From assembly GCA_029721435.1 (NCBI GenBank), contig CM056577.1, positions 113,830,219 to 113,894,218 of the forward strand: DNA of 64,000 bases, read 5' to 3'. Positions 61,401-64,000 of the stretch are shown here, in pieces (position 1 is the stretch's first letter; every line of letters begins with the position of its first letter). The DNA is from Gymnothorax reevesii. Lineage: Eukaryota > Chordata > Actinopteri > Anguilliformes > Muraenidae. The notes below the pieces were generated by a model, which ran no database searches, was not told where the DNA came from, and saw only the letters and a list, made by a program, of their open reading frames with translations. The translations under genes and the position numbers were made by a program.

Positions 61401-64000
61401 AGCACGGCAACAAGTGCTATTACAGCTTCAAGCAAAACAACCCCAGCTGCAACAACAACTATTTTTCCCAGTAGCCGTGCATCTACAAAAATTCTCTCCA
61501 CCACGACAGCAGAAACAACAACCATGGATACCACTGCGACAGCATCTGAAACTACTGTTCCACCCTCGATATCTTCAGTCACTAGCAAAGCAACAAGTTC
61601 CACAAAAGCTTTAAAGACAGCTACTACTGTTGCAAAAACAATCGGTGGTTCCACAGCAACAGCATCTGAAACATCTTCCTCTACCAGAACAACAGCTCTC
61701 ACCAGCACGAAGACAGGTGCTGCTACAGCTTCAAGCAAAACAACCCCAGTTGCAACAACACCTATTCCAACCATAAGCCTTGCAACCACAGAAATCCTCT
61801 CCACCACTACTGCTGAAACAACGACCACAGATGCCACAGCAACAGCATCTACTACTAGTACTACTACGACAGCATCTACTACTACCGTTGCAAGCTCAAT
61901 ATCTTCAGTCACTAGCAAAGCAGCAAGTTCTACAACAGCTTTGAAGACAACTACTTCTGTTGCAAAAACAATCATTGCTTCTACAGAGACAGCATCAGCA
62001 ACAATTTCTTCAACCAGGTCAACAGCACTCACCAGCACGATAGCGAGTGCTGCTATAGCTTCAAGCAAAATAACCCCTGCTGCAACAACAACTTTTTCTC
62101 CCAGTAGCCCTGAATCTACAAAAATCCTCTCTCCCACTCCAGCTGAAACAACAACCATGTATAGTACTGCCATTGCATCTGAAACTACTGTTCCACCCTC
62201 GATATTTGCAGTCACAAGCAAACCAGCAAGTTCTACAACAGCTTTAATCAGTCAAACTACTTTTCGAAAAACAACCAGGGGTTCTACAGCGACAGCACCT
62301 GCAACAACTTCTTCTACCGGAGCAACAGCTCTCACCAGCATGACAGCAAGTGCCGCTACAGCTTCAAGTAAAACAACCCCAGCTTCAACAACAACTATTG
62401 CTCCCAGTAGCCGTGCATCTACAAAAATTCTCCCCACCACTACAGCAGAAACAACAACAATGGATACCACTGCGACAGCATCTGAAATTACTGTTCCACC
62501 CTCGATATCTTCAGTCACTAGCAAAGCAACAAGTTCCACAAAAGCTTTAAAGACAGCGACTACTGTTGCAAAAACAATCAGTGGTTCCACAGCAACATTA
62601 TCTGCAACATCTTCTTCTACCAGAACAACTGCTCTCACCAGCACGAAGACAGGTGCTGCTACAGCTTCAAGCAAAACAACCCCTGCTGCAACAACAACTT
62701 TTTCTCCCAGTAGCCCTGAATCTACAAAAATCCTCACTCCCACTCCAGCTGAAACAACAACCATGTATAGTACTGCCATTGCATCTGAAACTACTGTTCC
62801 ACCCTCGATATCTGCAGTCACAAGCAAACCAGCAAGTTCTACAACAGCTTTAATCAGTCAAACTACTTTTCGAAAAACAACCAGGGGTTCTACAGCAACA
62901 GCACCTGCAACAACTTCTTCTACCGGAGCAACAGCTCTCACCAGCATGACAGCAATTGCTGCTACAGCTTCAAGCAAAACAACCCCAGCTTCAACAACAA
63001 CTATTGCTCCCAGTAGCCGTGCATCAACAAAAATTCTCTCCACCACTACAGCAGAAACAACAACCATGGATACCACTGCGACAGCATCTGAAACTACTGT
63101 TCCACCCTCAATATCTTCGGTCACTAGCAAAGCAAAAAGTTCCACAAAAGCTTTAAAGACAGCTACTACTGTTGCAAAAACAATCAGTGGTTCCACAGCA
63201 ACAGCATCTGCAACATCTTCTTCTACCAGAACAACAGCTCTCACTAGCACGAAGACAGGTGCTGCTACAGCTTCAAGCAAAACAACCCCTGCTGCAACAA
63301 CAACTTTTTCTCCCAGTAGCCCTGAATCTACAAAAATCCTCTCTCCCACTCCAGCTGAAACAACAACCATGTATAGTACTGCCATTGCATCTGAAACTAC
63401 TGTTCCACCCTCGATATCTGCAGTCACAAGCAAACCAGCAAGTTCTACAACAGCTTTAATCAGTCAAACTACTTTTAGAAAAACATCCGGGGGTTCTACT
63501 GCAACAGCACCAGCAACAACTTCTTCTACCGGAGCAGCAGCTTTCACCAGCATGAAAGCAAGTGCTGCTACAGCTTCAAGCAAAACAACCCCAGCTTCAA
63601 CAACAACTATTGCTCCAACAAGCCTTGCTTCTACAAAAATCCTCTCCACCAGTACAGCTGAAACAATGACCATATATGCCACTGTGACAGCATCTGAAAC
63701 TACTGTTCCACCCTCGATATTTGCAGTCACAAGCAAACCAGCAAGTTCTACAACAGCTTTAATCAGTCAAACTACTTTTCGAAAAACAACCAGGGGTTCT
63801 ACAGCAACAGCACCTGCAACAACTTCTTCTACCGGAGCAACAGCTCTCACCAGCATGACAGCAAGTGCCGCTACAGCTTCAAGCAAAACAACCCCAGCTT
63901 CAACAACAACTATTGCTCCCAGTAGCCGTGCATCTACAAAAATTCTCCCCACCACTACAGCAGAAACAACAACCATGGATACCACTGCGACAGCATCTGA
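37476..64000 (+). CDS. Giant mucin-like Thr/Ser/Ala/Pro-rich protein (partial, one exon)
   Basis: One plus-strand frame (codons start at positions divisible by 3) is in phase at every place I checked from 37476 to the window end, 26,525 bases or about 8,841 codons, and shows no stop. It is incomplete on both sides. The first ~38 residues (GAFRVQKLVNHNFSGK, two Cys) precede RKKR at 37578-37589, a furin-type site. Then come four acidic/aromatic motifs of the form [DE]-x-FW-x-F-x-x-[MI]P-x-x-x-Y-x-P (about 37602, 37740, 37866, 38304). From about 38400 onward the protein is Thr, Ser, Ala and Pro with regular Lys/Arg and no Cys seen, as in mucin PTS domains, which carry dense O-glycans on secreted or surface proteins. 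From about 40960 it is made of 101-codon modules. The exact mucin family cannot be named without the missing terminal domains. Confidence 0.8.
37578..37589 (+). other. Furin-like cleavage site RKKR
   Basis: Codons AGA-AAG-AAA-AGA, followed by QNGDFDDD. It would release an N-terminal segment of at least 38 residues and leave an acidic new N-terminus. Confidence 0.55.
48260..51289 (+). repeat. 3,030-bp higher-order repeat, copy 1
   Basis: Module spacings run 606, 303, 606, 606, 303, 606. The same order and the same private variants recur in copy 2 (51290-54319) and copy 3 (55862-58891). Confidence 0.85.
51290..54319 (+). repeat. 3,030-bp higher-order repeat, copy 2
   Basis: Follows copy 1 directly and shares its private variants, for example AGCAAAAAAACCCC at 48374 and 51404, and CGACAGAATCT at 49389 and 52419. 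Confidence 0.85.
55862..58891 (+). repeat. 3,030-bp higher-order repeat, copy 3
   Basis: Same module order as copies 1 and 2, with AGCAAAAAAACCCC at 55976. It is separated from copy 2 by a 1,542-bp block (54320-55861) that itself duplicates 46718-48259. Confidence 0.85.

Larger units (their letters stand above)
40960..64000 (+). repeat. Coding tandem array of 303-bp (101-codon) modules
   Basis: The marker ISQTTF (ATCAGTCAAACTACTTTT) recurs about 40 times with spacings of 303, 606 or 936 bases. All are multiples of 3, so the frame is kept. The 936 spacing contains a 909-base unit plus 27 extra bases coding Thr/Ser (STTSTTTTAS region near 47250, 54860 and 61850). Array copies are nearly identical from about 43,000 on and more diverged before. 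Confidence 0.9.

Noticed and set aside
38170..63459. Plus-strand Gln/Leu-rich frames (66-127 codons) repeated across the array
   Set aside because: They are the neighbouring frame of the mucin repeat and end once per module.
37781..63985. Many long minus-strand frames (Val/Ala-rich, up to 392 codons) across the mucin array
   Set aside because: They are the antisense of the repeated Thr/Ser/Ala codons, recur with the same 303/606-base period, and stop in each module, whereas the plus frame is open throughout.

Overview
This window is vertebrate nuclear DNA, almost certainly from a teleost fish. There are no bacterial-type operons, and the transposon community is typical of fish: several Tc1-like elements, a CR1-like LINE, Ty3/Gypsy elements including a Gmr1-type element, miniature inverted-repeat elements, TAGCAAC-type minisatellites and long GT/TTA microsatellites. 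The species cannot be fixed from the sequence alone.

Layout. Positions 1-37,475 are a dense nest of mobile elements. 1-345: 3' part of an LTR plus a primer binding site. 952-3000: a Tc1-like transposon with a nearly intact DD34E transposase and a small element inserted in its left inverted repeat. 3940-4124: a broken THAP-domain remnant on the minus strand. 4358-6800: a decayed Gypsy gag-pol. 6801-9775: a decayed CR1-like LINE (SGNH-esterase ORF1, endonuclease, partial RT) interrupted by a 696-bp fold-back element. 9843-17240: a family of GGGCCC-headed repeats with a 2.2-kb minisatellite inside. 17241-20605: Tc1 remnants and a long-TIR element. 20989-21450: a solo LTR. 23596-29576: a complete Gmr1-type retrotransposon of the same LTR family, with LTRs that look identical, a 4-bp target duplication and a single in-frame stop. 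30372-30710: a second copy of the LTR end seen at 1-328. 33249-36050: a Tc1-like element on the minus strand split by a 1.2-kb insertion.

From 37,476 to the window end runs what looks like one uninterrupted exon, at least 26.5 kb and more than 8,840 codons. It encodes a secreted-type, mucin-like Thr/Ser/Ala/Pro protein. It opens after a strong splice acceptor, has a furin-like RKKR site, then four acidic/aromatic FW-x-F...PY-P motifs, then a huge array of 101-codon modules in higher-order repeats of 3,030 bp. No other host gene was recognised.

Most notable: (1) the giant mucin-like exon and its unusual N-terminal motif series; (2) the Gmr1-type element with integrase upstream of reverse transcriptase; (3) three abutting p53-type half-sites in its LTR, conserved in spacing in the diverged solo LTR.
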